Assembly: GCA_965222175.1 (NCBI GenBank)
Contig: OZ244938.1
Span: 2,108,001-2,172,000, forward strand
Direction: 5' to 3'
From: NORP240 sp965222175
GTDB taxonomy: Bacteria > Pseudomonadota > Gammaproteobacteria > Pseudomonadales > Pseudohongiellaceae
Length of the DNA: 64,000 nt
The translations under genes and the position numbers were made by a program. A model generated the notes under the pieces. The model saw only the letters and a program-made list of their open reading frames with translations. It made no database searches and was not told the origin of the DNA. Positions 15,783 through 23,583 of this stretch are shown one piece after another; within the stretch, counting starts at the first letter, position 1, and each line of letters starts with the position of its first letter.

Positions 15783-16640
15783 TCACGAGCCGCCCGGCAC
15801 AAACATCAGGTCGACACCGAGGTCGATAAAAAGCACATAACCCTGGCGGCCCAGGAAGTCCCGCAGCCGTGCCCTGCCCGCGTTGTTTTCGATAGTGATA
15901 AGGCCGAAACGGTAGCGCTGGAAATCGATGGATTCCAGAACGTCCAGTTCCCCTCCTTCCACGTCGATGGATAGAAAATCGACCTGCACAACTGCGGGAT
16001 GGTTCTGCATGACCTGATCGAAAGTCACCGTGTCCACACGGATGGTCTCTACGTCCAGCCCCTGCTGGTCAAGCCCGTCCCGGATTCTCGCCGGCATCTG
16101 TCGAGCCAGCCCGCTGAGGCCAAGCTGACCGGACACTTTCAGGAAAGGCGCTGCATGCCCGCTTTCCCGGGCCAGCGCCGCATTGACCAGGTGACAGCCC
16201 CGATTTGCCGACAGCCGGGCAAATATCTCCGGAACCGGTTCGATACAGATGCCGTCCCAGCCCAGCTGTTCCAGGGCCCAGGTGTTGCTGATCTCGACGC
16301 CGTCGAAGGCGCCGATATCCAGGAAAAAGCCGGTGGAACGACCGTTAAAATACAGGTGGGCGATGAGATCCTGGTTGGAGAAGCCTTTGAATTCCAGGCC
16401 GGTTTCACGGGTGATACGCTGGCGATCAACCCGGTATCGGTCCGCCCGCAGCAGGCGCACCAGCCGCCGTACAGAATCTGTCGGGTCGGTGATGTTGGCA
16501 TCGACATGCCTGGAGATGACCCGCAGTGAAGTGCGCTCGAAATACCGCCGGCCGTACCGATCCCACAGCCTGCGGCGCACCGTGGCGGGAAACAGCCGAC
16601 GAAAGAGCTGCCTGAGTACCCCGGGAAGATCTGCCGTCAA
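15783..16640 (-). CDS. FkbM family methyltransferase
   Basis: This 285-residue protein has the SAM-dependent FkbM fold: FFLDIGAFDGVEISNTWALEQ (motif I, about 104-125), GICIEPVPEIFARL (motif II), the catalytic-region VDFLSIDVEGGELDVLESI, and ITIENNAGRARLRDFL. FkbM enzymes O-methylate sugars or other small hydroxylated molecules. There is no membrane span. The substrate cannot be read from the sequence; the neighbours (a GT-C-like membrane protein and the dioxygenase-Rieske fusion) hint at surface glycan or secondary-metabolite modification but do not form an obvious operon. Confidence 0.9.
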   Translation of the reverse strand: MTADLPGVLRQLFRRLFPATVRRRLWDRYGRRYFERTSLRVISRHVDANITDPTDSVRRLVRLLRADRYRVDRQRITRETGLEFKGFSNQDLIAHLYFNGRSTGFFLDIGAFDGVEISNTWALEQLGWDGICIEPVPEIFARLSANRGCHLVNAALARESGHAAPFLKVSGQLGLSGLARQMPARIRDGLDQQGLDVETIRVDTVTFDQVMQNHPAVVQVDFLSIDVEGGELDVLESIDFQRYRFGLITIENNAGRARLRDFLGRQGYVLFIDLGVDLMFVPGGS

Positions 16641-16666
16641 GTCACTACTTCCTGCCCATGCGGGTG

Positions 16667-16918
16667 TCAGACCTTTTTAATCAGGCTGACAGCATAGAGC
16701 AACACCACGGCACCGACGGTGGCGGTGATGATCGAGCCGAAAAAACCACCGATGGCCACATCCAGCATATCGAACAGGAACCCGCCCACCAGAGCACCGA
16801 CAATGCCCACGACGATATTGCCGACAATGCCGAATCCCCTGCCCTTGAGAATCTTACCCGCCAGCCAGCCGGCAATTCCGCCTATGAGTAATACTGCAAT
16901 CAAGCCTTCTGCTTCCAT
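16667..16918 (-). CDS. GlsB/YeaQ/YmgE family membrane protein
   Basis: This 83-residue protein is nearly all membrane segments. LIAVLLIGGIAGWLAGKILKG and GIVGNIVVGIVGALVGGFLF, then ITATVGAVVLLYAVSLIKK, are the glycine-rich spans of the transglycosylase-associated (GlsB/YeaQ) family. These small inner-membrane proteins are linked to general stress in enterobacteria; the molecular activity is unknown. It ends 26 bp before the fkbM start, on the same strand, so co-transcription is possible. Confidence 0.93.
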   Translation of the reverse strand: MEAEGLIAVLLIGGIAGWLAGKILKGRGFGIVGNIVVGIVGALVGGFLFDMLDVAIGGFFGSIITATVGAVVLLYAVSLIKKV

Positions 16919-16936
16919 AAAACTGCCTCTCAGCCT

Positions 16937-16989
16937 GACAGGCTGTTAAAAAAAACCACTGCGCTCATGACGCTTTTCAACAGTCTGCC
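16937..16989 (-). repeat. Copy B of the 31-bp dispersed repeat, with inverted partner
   Basis: The minus strand of 16959-16989 matches 2420-2450 at 29 of 31 positions. The plus strand at 16937-16952 (GACAGGCTGTTAAAAA) is an imperfect inverted copy of the same end, so the whole 53 bp could form a hairpin. It sits just upstream of the GlsB-like gene. Confidence 0.75.
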
Positions 16990-17175
16990 AATCCATTCTC
17001 GTCGATGACCACCTGCCGGTGCCAGGAGGCACGGTCGTGCAGGATGCCCTGCCCGGGCACCCGCACTTTGCCGGCCCTGCCATGGCCTGTCATAACCGCC
17101 CCTTTTCTACTACGCCGACATGATAGGTGGTAAGGTACTGACTTGCCCAGTGAATTCAAGGGGATAACAATAACA

Positions 17176-17691
17176 ATGAAATTGCTGAAGAGCCTGGTCG
17201 TATTGATTATCGTGGCCGTCCTGGCGGTGGGCGTATTCCTGTTCGGCATGCGTTTTCACGACGGCCCGCTGGAAATTATCGCCGGCGGTCCTTTCCGTGC
17301 CGGCGAACTGGCGCCCACACCGCCAGACTGGAACTTCCTGGCGCAACGCGACACCATCGAGTTTCAGACCCTCAGGCCGGCACGCTCACGCACGGTGTGG
17401 CTGGCCGTCCATGAAGGTCGCCTGTTCGTGGTCAGCGGCTACATGACCACCGGGTACGGGGCGGTCTGGAAACAGTGGCCACACTACCTGGAACAGGACG
17501 ACCGGGTAATTCTGCGCATCGATGGCCGCCTGTATGAACAGCGCCTGCAGCGGATTACCAGCGGACCGGTAATTCAGCCCGTGCTCAACGAACTGAGCCG
17601 TAAGTACGGTGACGGCCTGGGAGCCGATCCGGCCCAGGTCATCGACGGACACACCTGGATGTTCGAAGTCCTGCCGCGGTCCGACGGCTAG
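17176..17691 (+). CDS. Conserved membrane-anchored protein of unknown function
   Basis: From ATG 17176, preceded by AAGGGGAT, the protein has 171 residues. An N-terminal signal anchor (LLKSLVVLIIVAVLAVGVFLF) is followed by a periplasmic domain containing HDGPLEIIAGGPFRAGE, DTIEFQTLRPARSRTVWLAV, and GYMTTGYGAVWKQWPHY. The last part resembles conserved hypothetical proteins that look like FMN-binding split barrels, but I see no proof of flavin binding. The stop is 22 bp before the modE start, so the two may be co-transcribed by position only. Confidence 0.75.
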   Translation: MKLLKSLVVLIIVAVLAVGVFLFGMRFHDGPLEIIAGGPFRAGELAPTPPDWNFLAQRDTIEFQTLRPARSRTVWLAVHEGRLFVVSGYMTTGYGAVWKQWPHYLEQDDRVILRIDGRLYEQRLQRITSGPVIQPVLNELSRKYGDGLGADPAQVIDGHTWMFEVLPRSDG

Positions 17692-17713
17692 CCGGCTATC
17701 ATGGAGTGAAGCG

Positions 17714-18508
17714 ATGCCCAGCAGACTGGAAGGTGAGATCTGGCTGACCGCCGATCAGCCTGGCAGCAATTTTGCGATGGAGCAGGTGTCCCTGCTGGCC
17801 GCGATTCATCGGACAGGCTCCATCAGTGCCGCGGCGCGGGAACTGGGCATCAGTTACAGGACTGCCTGGGAAAGACTGGAGCGCATGAACAACCTGTCCC
17901 GGCAAGCCCTGGTGGAACGCACCGCCGGCGGCAGCCGCGGCGGCGGCAGTCAGCTCACCGATCATGGCCAGAAAATTGTTCAGGGATTTTCCAGAATTCA
18001 ACAACAACATCATGATTATGTTGAAAAACTTGGTGCTCGCCTGGATCGCTTTGATGACCTGGCCCGATTCGTCAGCAGCAGCAGGCTGATCAGTAGTGCC
18101 GGCAACCAGTTCCTGGGCACCGTGACTCACCTGCAGCCTGGCGCGGTGAACGCCGAGGTCAGCCTGCAGGTCAACGAACAGGTTTCCCTGGTTGCCATCG
18201 TCACCGAGCAGAGTCGTGCCTCGCTTGCCATAACAAAAGGCAAGCAGCTGATCGCGCTGGTGAAAGCCTCTTCGGTACTGCTCACCAACCAGCGTGAGCT
18301 TCAGGTCAGCGCCCGCAATATCATCCATGGACAGATTACCAGGCTGGATGAAGGCAAGGTAAACACCGATGTCTCCATCGACATCGGCGATGAAAAAACC
18401 CTGAACGCGGTCATCACCAACCGCAGTGCCAGCCGGATGGCGCTGCGGGAAGGCAGCGGGATTACCGCCTTTTTCAAGGCATCCAGCGTTATTCTGCTGG
18501 GCAGCTGA
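17714..18508 (+). CDS. modE: Molybdate-responsive transcriptional regulator ModE
   Basis: From ATG 17714, with GGAGTGAAG upstream, the protein has 264 residues. The N-terminal winged helix contains TGSISAAARELGISYRTAWERLERMN, typical of ModE/LysR-type HTH. Two tandem TOBE (Mop) domains follow: one around NQFLGTVTHLQPGAVNAEVSL and one around IIHGQITRLDEGKVNTDVSI; each ends with KASSVIL or KASSVLL. Molybdate bound between the TOBE domains turns ModE into a repressor of the transporter operon. It converges on modC with a 20-bp overlap. A matching box lies before modA at 21799-21822. Confidence 0.94.
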   Translation: MPSRLEGEIWLTADQPGSNFAMEQVSLLAAIHRTGSISAAARELGISYRTAWERLERMNNLSRQALVERTAGGSRGGGSQLTDHGQKIVQGFSRIQQQHHDYVEKLGARLDRFDDLARFVSSSRLISSAGNQFLGTVTHLQPGAVNAEVSLQVNEQVSLVAIVTEQSRASLAITKGKQLIALVKASSVLLTNQRELQVSARNIIHGQITRLDEGKVNTDVSIDIGDEKTLNAVITNRSASRMALREGSGITAFFKASSVILLGS

Positions 18509-19628
18509 CAGGTGCAGCGGCCAGCAGGGCTGCCGCCTTGACCTGGGCAAACAGCTGCTGCCCGGGCACCAGTTGCAGCTGCTCACGGGAATAGCTGGAA
18601 ATCCGGGCCAGCAGCTTGTCCCCCTGCAGGTCCAGTTTCACCGTGCAGCTGACGCCGGAAGTTGATTCGCTTATTTCCTCAACAACAGCCGGCAGTATAT
18701 TGATAATGCTGCTTTTTTCTGCTTTTTCCAATGCCAGGCTGACATCCCGGGCCTGGATTTTCAGGCGCACGCGGCGGGCCTGTTCCGACCTGGCCGCCGG
18801 CGGAACATCAGTGGTGCCACCATCCCTGCCGGGCAGCGCCGGCATCCGGGGAACCTGGAATACATTGCCATGCAGGCTGCGCACCGCCGTCAGGCCGGCC
18901 AACCCGGAGTGCTCCTGGATACCGGGCAGCACGCTGAACGCGTCGTCAACCTGGGACAGGGGTGTTTGCAGGCTGGCAAAGGTCTCCACCAGTGGCCCGC
19001 TGGTCATTACACGGCCCCGCTCCATGAGTACCACGTGGTCTGCCAGCCGAACCAGCTCATCCGGGGAATGGGTTACGTAAATCGCTGGAATATCAAGAAG
19101 GTGGAGTGCATTTTCGAGAAATGGAATGAGCCTTGATTTGCTGCCAAGGTCAAGCGCCGCCAGGGGCTCGTCCAGCAACAGCAGGCGGGGATTGCTGAGC
19201 ATGGCCCGGGCCAGCGCCACCCGCTGCTGTTCCCCGCCGGACAGGTCCGCCACCGGGCGCTGCAGCAGTTCAGCAAGACCCAGGGTCGCCACCACCTGGC
19301 CCAGCGACAGGTGGCCATTGCCCCGTCGCCGGGCGCCGAAAGCCAGGTTGCCCGCCACCGTCAGATGGGCGAACAGGCCCGGTTGCTGGAACACGTAACC
19401 GACGCCACGGCGATGCACTGCCAGCCTGACACCGTCGTCCAGCCAGGTCTCGCCGCTGACCACGATCCGACCGCTGGCGGCTTTTTCCAGGCCGGCTATG
19501 GTTCTGAGCAAGGTGGTCTTGCCACAGCCGGAGGGACCGAAGATCACGGTGACGCCCCGGTCCGGAATCCGGCAGTCCACGTCCAGTCGGAAGCGGCCGA
19601 CAGTCAGCTGGCTGAAAATTTCAATCAT
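18489..19628 (-). CDS. modC: Molybdenum ABC transporter ATP-binding protein
   Basis: This 379-residue ATPase powers molybdate import. It shows Walker A FGPSGCGKTTLLRT, the ABC signature LSGGEQQRVALARAM, Walker B LLLLDEPLAALD, the H-loop YVTHSPDEL, and a C-terminal TOBE/Mop domain (about 300-375) that may bind molybdate for trans-inhibition. A variable insert around 240-285 (AARSEQARR) lies between the two. The start lies 357 bp from modB, an unusually large gap for a mod operon. The 3' end overlaps that of modE. Confidence 0.95.
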   Translation of the reverse strand: MIEIFSQLTVGRFRLDVDCRIPDRGVTVIFGPSGCGKTTLLRTIAGLEKAASGRIVVSGETWLDDGVRLAVHRRGVGYVFQQPGLFAHLTVAGNLAFGARRRGNGHLSLGQVVATLGLAELLQRPVADLSGGEQQRVALARAMLSNPRLLLLDEPLAALDLGSKSRLIPFLENALHLLDIPAIYVTHSPDELVRLADHVVLMERGRVMTSGPLVETFASLQTPLSQVDDAFSVLPGIQEHSGLAGLTAVRSLHGNVFQVPRMPALPGRDGGTTDVPPAARSEQARRVRLKIQARDVSLALEKAEKSSIINILPAVVEEISESTSGVSCTVKLDLQGDKLLARISSYSREQLQLVPGQQLFAQVKAAALLAAAPVSCPAE

Positions 19629-19985
19629 ATCGATAGTCCATTAAAATCAGTTGGATGTGAGTTGTCGTTAACTCTGTTTCCAAAACAATCTGCAGGACTC
19701 GTTGCCACCCGATTGCAGTAATTCCCGGGCCGCTTCCTGGAAACCGGCCATCGCCTGGAAATGACATTGGCCAGCCTCGCTGTACTGATGTGGCCACGAG
19801 GCTCACAAACCGTTGCAGGCTCCAGCCTGGGCACGGCACGGTGCTCCGGGACCCCGGGGTCAGCAGACGCGAAACGCCACTGTGAAACTATGGAATTAAC
19901 CGGTAAAAATGACAAATAAATCACTAAATACAATTCATTATTGAATAATTGTGATCCGCATTCCAGAATACAGCGGCAAACGGAT
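19629..19985. other. Unusual gap inside the mod gene series
   Basis: These 357 bp between modB and modC hold no convincing gene. The part near 19885-19945 is AT-rich on an otherwise GC-rich background and could contain a separate promoter for modC. I do not see a second ModE box or a clear Moco riboswitch fold here. Confidence 0.45.
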
Positions 19986-20693
19986 TTAAAAGATTTTCCG
20001 CCGTCTCTGAAGCGGCTCCCCGCCGCGGGCTGTCCTGTTGTCGGCCAGGTTAACCAACAGCAGCACCAGGAACGACAGAATCAGCAGGGTTGCGGCCAGC
20101 ACATGGGCACTGCCGTAGGCCAGCGCTTCGACATGTTCGTAAATGGCAATGGAAACCACCTGGGTTTCGCCGGGAATATTGCCACCGATCATCAGCACCA
20201 CGCCGAATTCACCCAGCGTATGGGCAAAACCAAGAACCGCAGCGGACAGGTAGCCCAGGCGGGTCAATGGCAGTACCACCAGGAAGAAGCGCTCAGCCGG
20301 ACCGGCCCCCAGGGTGGCGGCCACCTCCAGGGGACGTGCACCGAGGGCGGCAAACGCGTTACGCAGCGGTTGCACGACAAACGGCAGCGAGTAGATCACG
20401 GACCCCACTACCAGGCCGGGGAAGGAAAAAGCCAGGCCCGGCAGCCCCAGGGCGCGCAGGGGCTGACCGATAAGCCCGTCGGGTGACAGCGCGATCAACA
20501 GGTAAAAACCCAGTACCGTGGGCGGCAGGACCAATGGCAGGGCCACCAGGGCGTCCACCACCGGGCGCAATCGGGACGTGGTTCTGGCCAGCCACCAGGC
20601 CAGTGGCGTACCCAGCGCCAGCAACAGCAGCGTGCTGTAGGTCGCCAGCTCCAGGGTGAGTACTAATGCTTGTAAGTCAGCAGGTTGCAGCAT
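19986..20693 (-). CDS. modB: Molybdate ABC transporter permease
   Basis: This 235-residue inner-membrane protein has about five spans (LALVLTLELATYSTLLLLAL, LVALPLVLPPTVLGFYLLIA, VVGSVIYSLPFVVQPL and others). The cytoplasmic EAA loop that docks ModC reads EVAATLGAGPAERFFLVVLP. ModB forms the channel of the ModABC importer. LPLVLPPTVLGFYLL is characteristic of ModB among related permeases. It lies downstream of modA after 212 bp that show no gene. Confidence 0.95.
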   Translation of the reverse strand: MLQPADLQALVLTLELATYSTLLLLALGTPLAWWLARTTSRLRPVVDALVALPLVLPPTVLGFYLLIALSPDGLIGQPLRALGLPGLAFSFPGLVVGSVIYSLPFVVQPLRNAFAALGARPLEVAATLGAGPAERFFLVVLPLTRLGYLSAAVLGFAHTLGEFGVVLMIGGNIPGETQVVSIAIYEHVEALAYGSAHVLAATLLILSFLVLLLVNLADNRTARGGEPLQRRRKIF

Positions 20694-20905
20694 TTTATTA
20701 AGTATTTCTCAAGAACCCGGGAACAATAGTCGGCAATGCGACTGCCGTGCCCGTGCCCCCCGGCCCCACGTGTTGGCCGCCGTGATTGACGCGGCGAACA
20801 TCCCGTCGCCGGACACAGCAACCGATGCCGTGGCCCCGCCTATCACCTGCCCCGCAAGACCCCATTGCCGGCACTGGGGGCTGACCATGGACGGGCTGAT
20901 GCTGT

Positions 20906-21754
20906 TCACTCCGGTGATCCGGCGAATACCGCGCCCGGTTCCGGTAACCCGTAGCCGGCTTCCAGTATCAGCCTGCGAGCCCGGGGGGATTCCAGGTAGG
21001 CCAGAAATTGCCGTACCGCCGGGGTATCCCTGACCACCAGCAACTGCTGGACTATGGGTTCATGCAGCACTTCCGGAACCAGCCAGAACTCATTGTTATT
21101 GTGATATTTTACCTGTGAATAAGCGACAAAACCCAGTTCTGCGTTGGCAGTTGCCACGAACTGGTAGGCCTGGGCAACGCTTTCGCCGCGCACGATGTCA
21201 GTCGCCCTGGAAGTAAGCAGGGCAGCCAGGCCGAGACTGTCCAGGGTTTCCACGGCGGCCTGCCCGTACGGTGCCAGCCGGGGGTTGGCCAGGGCCAGGC
21301 GGTCAAACTGTCCTGCTTCTAGTCGGGCGCGGATCTGCGCCTCAGAGCCTGCCTGGGGCCCCCACAGGACCAGCCTGCCCAGGGCATAGGTGCGCAGGCT
21401 GTCCGCCCTCAGATCGAGTCTGGCGCGCAACTCGGCAGGTCTGGGGGCATCCGCCGAGAAATAGAGTTCGAACGGCGCCCCGTTGACGATCTGTGCAAAA
21501 TGTCGACCACTGGATCCCCGCACCAGTCGCAGGCGATGGACTGACTGCTGTTCGAAGTCCCTGGCCAGGACCTCCAGGGTTTCAGCAAAGTTGGCCGCGA
21601 CCGCTACAGTGAGAGTGTCCGCGTAAACGCGGGAGGCAGTCAGCACCGGACCCAGAAGCAACACCACCAGCACAACGGCCACCGACAGGGGATGACGGCC
21701 ACGGGAACCGGCGACACATGGCGGGAAACGACAGGGCTGGAATCCAGAAGGCAA
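20906..21754 (-). CDS. modA: Molybdate-binding periplasmic protein
   Basis: The mature protein begins near DTLTVAVAANFAETLEVLA and contains VRGSSGRHFAQIVNGAPFELYFSAD, the ModA molybdate-binding core, then GQAAVETLDSLG and the C-terminal RQFLAYLESPRARRLILEAGYG. The open frame extends to 21910, but it would then include the ModE box. I therefore place the start at the in-frame TTG 21754, which leaves an arginine-bearing N-region before the signal peptide core (LSVAVVLVVLLLGPVLTASRVYA). The exact start is uncertain. It is the first gene of a modA-modB-modC series on the minus strand. Confidence 0.88.
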   Translation of the reverse strand: MPSGFQPCRFPPCVAGSRGRHPLSVAVVLVVLLLGPVLTASRVYADTLTVAVAANFAETLEVLARDFEQQSVHRLRLVRGSSGRHFAQIVNGAPFELYFSADAPRPAELRARLDLRADSLRTYALGRLVLWGPQAGSEAQIRARLEAGQFDRLALANPRLAPYGQAAVETLDSLGLAALLTSRATDIVRGESVAQAYQFVATANAELGFVAYSQVKYHNNNEFWLVPEVLHEPIVQQLLVVRDTPAVRQFLAYLESPRARRLILEAGYGLPEPGAVFAGSPE

Positions 21755-21798
21755 TAATGGCGGCAAGCGACTCTTCCCGATCCGGTCGACATGTCGAC

Positions 21799-21822
21799 CG
21801 TTATATAGTGAATTACATAACG
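21799..21822 (-). promoter_or_regulatory. ModE box upstream of modA
   Basis: CGTTATATA (21799-21807), a 6-bp spacer GTGAAT, and TACATAACG (21814-21822) form an imperfect palindrome that fits the known ModE operator pattern of CGnTATATA and its inverse. It lies about 45 bp before the proposed modA start. modE itself is in the window. Confidence 0.8.
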
Positions 21823-21994
21823 AAAGTGTAGCCGTGGACGATAAGCAATGTAAACCTGCCGTCTCACCCTTCTGCGGATAGCCGGCGGGATGACGCCACC
21901 CTCGAGCCACCGGGTTCGCCGTTGCAGGATTCGCCCAACTGCTGGAATAACTGTTAATATGGTTGTATTTTCATAAGGTTAATTAAAAAAGTTA

Positions 21995-23203
21995 ATGTCA
22001 GATAAAGCAACACCAAAAGCGCTGTTCGACACTCTGGAGGCAATGCCCAATCCGTTCAAGGAAACCCTTGCCAGGCCGGAAGCCCTGTTGAATGCGTCGC
22101 TGCCCGCCGATGCCGGGCAGGATTTTCAGTATGCCAGCGAGTTTATCTACAGCTACCGGGGCAGTGCCGATACGTTTTCCACCTACCGCCGCGAAATTGA
22201 ACATTTCTGCCAGTGGCTGTGGCTGGTGGCCGAAAAGTCCATTCGGCAGGTAACCCGGGAGGATATCGAGCGCTACGTCGCGTTTGCCCGGCAACCCCCG
22301 GCCGCCTGGGTGGGCAGGAAGAACGTGGCCCGGTTTATCAATCGGGAAGGATTGCGCAAGGCCAACCCGGAATGGCGCCCCTACGTCACCACGGCGCCGC
22401 AATACGTGCTGTCCCAGAATGCGCTGCAATCCTTATTCAGTGTATTAAGCAGTTTCTTTAACTTCTTGATTCAGGAGAATTACCTGGCTGCTAATCCGGT
22501 ATCCCAGATCCGCCAGAAAAGCAAGTTCATCCGCAAGCGCCAGGGGCAGACCAAGATCCGCCGGCTGTCGCCCCTGCAATGGAATTACATCATCGAAACG
22601 GCGGAGCGGATGGCGGCTGAGGACCCGGTGGTCCATGAACGCACCCTGTTTATCATGAACGCACTGTACGCCATGTACCTGCGGATTTCCGAGCTGGTGG
22701 ACACACCCCGCTGGAGTCCGCAGATGGGTCATTTTCAACAGGACCAGGAAGGCAACTGGTGGTTCCTCACGGTGGGCAAAGGTAACAAGGAGCGGGAGAT
22801 CTCCGTCAGCAACGCCATGCTGGACGCCCTGAAACGGTATCGGCAGTCCCGGGAACTGCCAGCCCTGCCGTTCCCGGGAGAAGCCACGCCCCTGATCCAC
22901 AAGACCCGGGGCGTCGGCGGTATCACCAGTACCCGCCAGATCCGGGGTATCGTGCAGCAATGCTTTGACACGGCTGAAGCCAGGATGCGCGGTGAAGGGT
23001 TTGTCGAGGAGGCGGCACGTCTCTCCGCCGCTACGGTTCACTGGTTACGCCATACCGGCATCTCCGAGGACGTCAAACACCGGCCCCGGGAACACGTCCG
23101 GGATGACGCCGGTCACGGCTCCAGTGCCATCACTGATCGCTATATCGACGTGGAACGGGCGGAGCGCCACGCCTCGGCCCGGGATAAAATTATCAAGACC
23201 TAG
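21995..23203 (+). CDS. Tyrosine recombinase / phage-type integrase
   Basis: This 402-residue site-specific recombinase has an N-terminal SAM-like core-binding domain (about 45-165, with FSTYRREIEHFCQWL and VLSSFFNFLIQENYLAANPV). The catalytic domain has all expected residues: R230 in YLRISELVD, a lysine in GKGNKERE (262-265), H349 and R352 in HWLRHTG, H374 in GHGSSAITDRYID, and the nucleophile Y383. It is not XerC or XerD by its long N-terminus and its insert at 240-256. No other phage or integron gene and no evident att site is adjacent, so it stands alone between modA and prc. Confidence 0.88.
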   Translation: MSDKATPKALFDTLEAMPNPFKETLARPEALLNASLPADAGQDFQYASEFIYSYRGSADTFSTYRREIEHFCQWLWLVAEKSIRQVTREDIERYVAFARQPPAAWVGRKNVARFINREGLRKANPEWRPYVTTAPQYVLSQNALQSLFSVLSSFFNFLIQENYLAANPVSQIRQKSKFIRKRQGQTKIRRLSPLQWNYIIETAERMAAEDPVVHERTLFIMNALYAMYLRISELVDTPRWSPQMGHFQQDQEGNWWFLTVGKGNKEREISVSNAMLDALKRYRQSRELPALPFPGEATPLIHKTRGVGGITSTRQIRGIVQQCFDTAEARMRGEGFVEEAARLSAATVHWLRHTGISEDVKHRPREHVRDDAGHGSSAITDRYIDVERAERHASARDKIIKT

Positions 23204-23583
23204 GGAACCCTGCCATGGCGACCCGAAAACCCGTTGGAAGGCTATGAAAACATTCAAAAATCGGGTGATTTAACGGTTTTTCGCCTAGTGCCTTGATTTC
23301 AGGGATCAAGACCGTGGATACTCGAGGCGCTCTGTTGTATAAAACATGAACTGAAAAAGTCACGGCGACGTTCTTCTAGTCAAACGTTGCAGTCGAAAAT
23401 GTTGGTCGAAGGCGTCAGTTGCAAGCGTTCAGTCGAGAAAGGAAAAGCACAGGCGGAGCAAACACCAGCATAATCCAAGCAACCAGACCACCGGTAGCCA
23501 GGTTCGATTGGGTTGAGTCCATGGTCTCAATCGACAATCACCCGGTCCCAGTTCAACCGCATTATGATTCCCCGGAAGGCATT
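23204..23583. other. Spacer before prc
   Basis: No gene is supported in these 380 bp. The prc frame is open upstream of 23584, but those residues are not signal-peptide-like. A short hairpin, CTTGATTTCAGGGATCAAG (23292-23310), follows the recombinase and could weakly terminate it. Confidence 0.45.

Noticed and set aside
19629..19985. Moco riboswitch or second ModE site in the modB-modC gap
   Set aside because: No convincing paired CGnTATATA half-sites and no recognisable aptamer core were found by eye.
20906..21910. Longest modA frame starting at 21910
   Set aside because: The first 52 residues contain no signal peptide and the ModE operator lies inside that stretch, so a start near 21754 is more likely.
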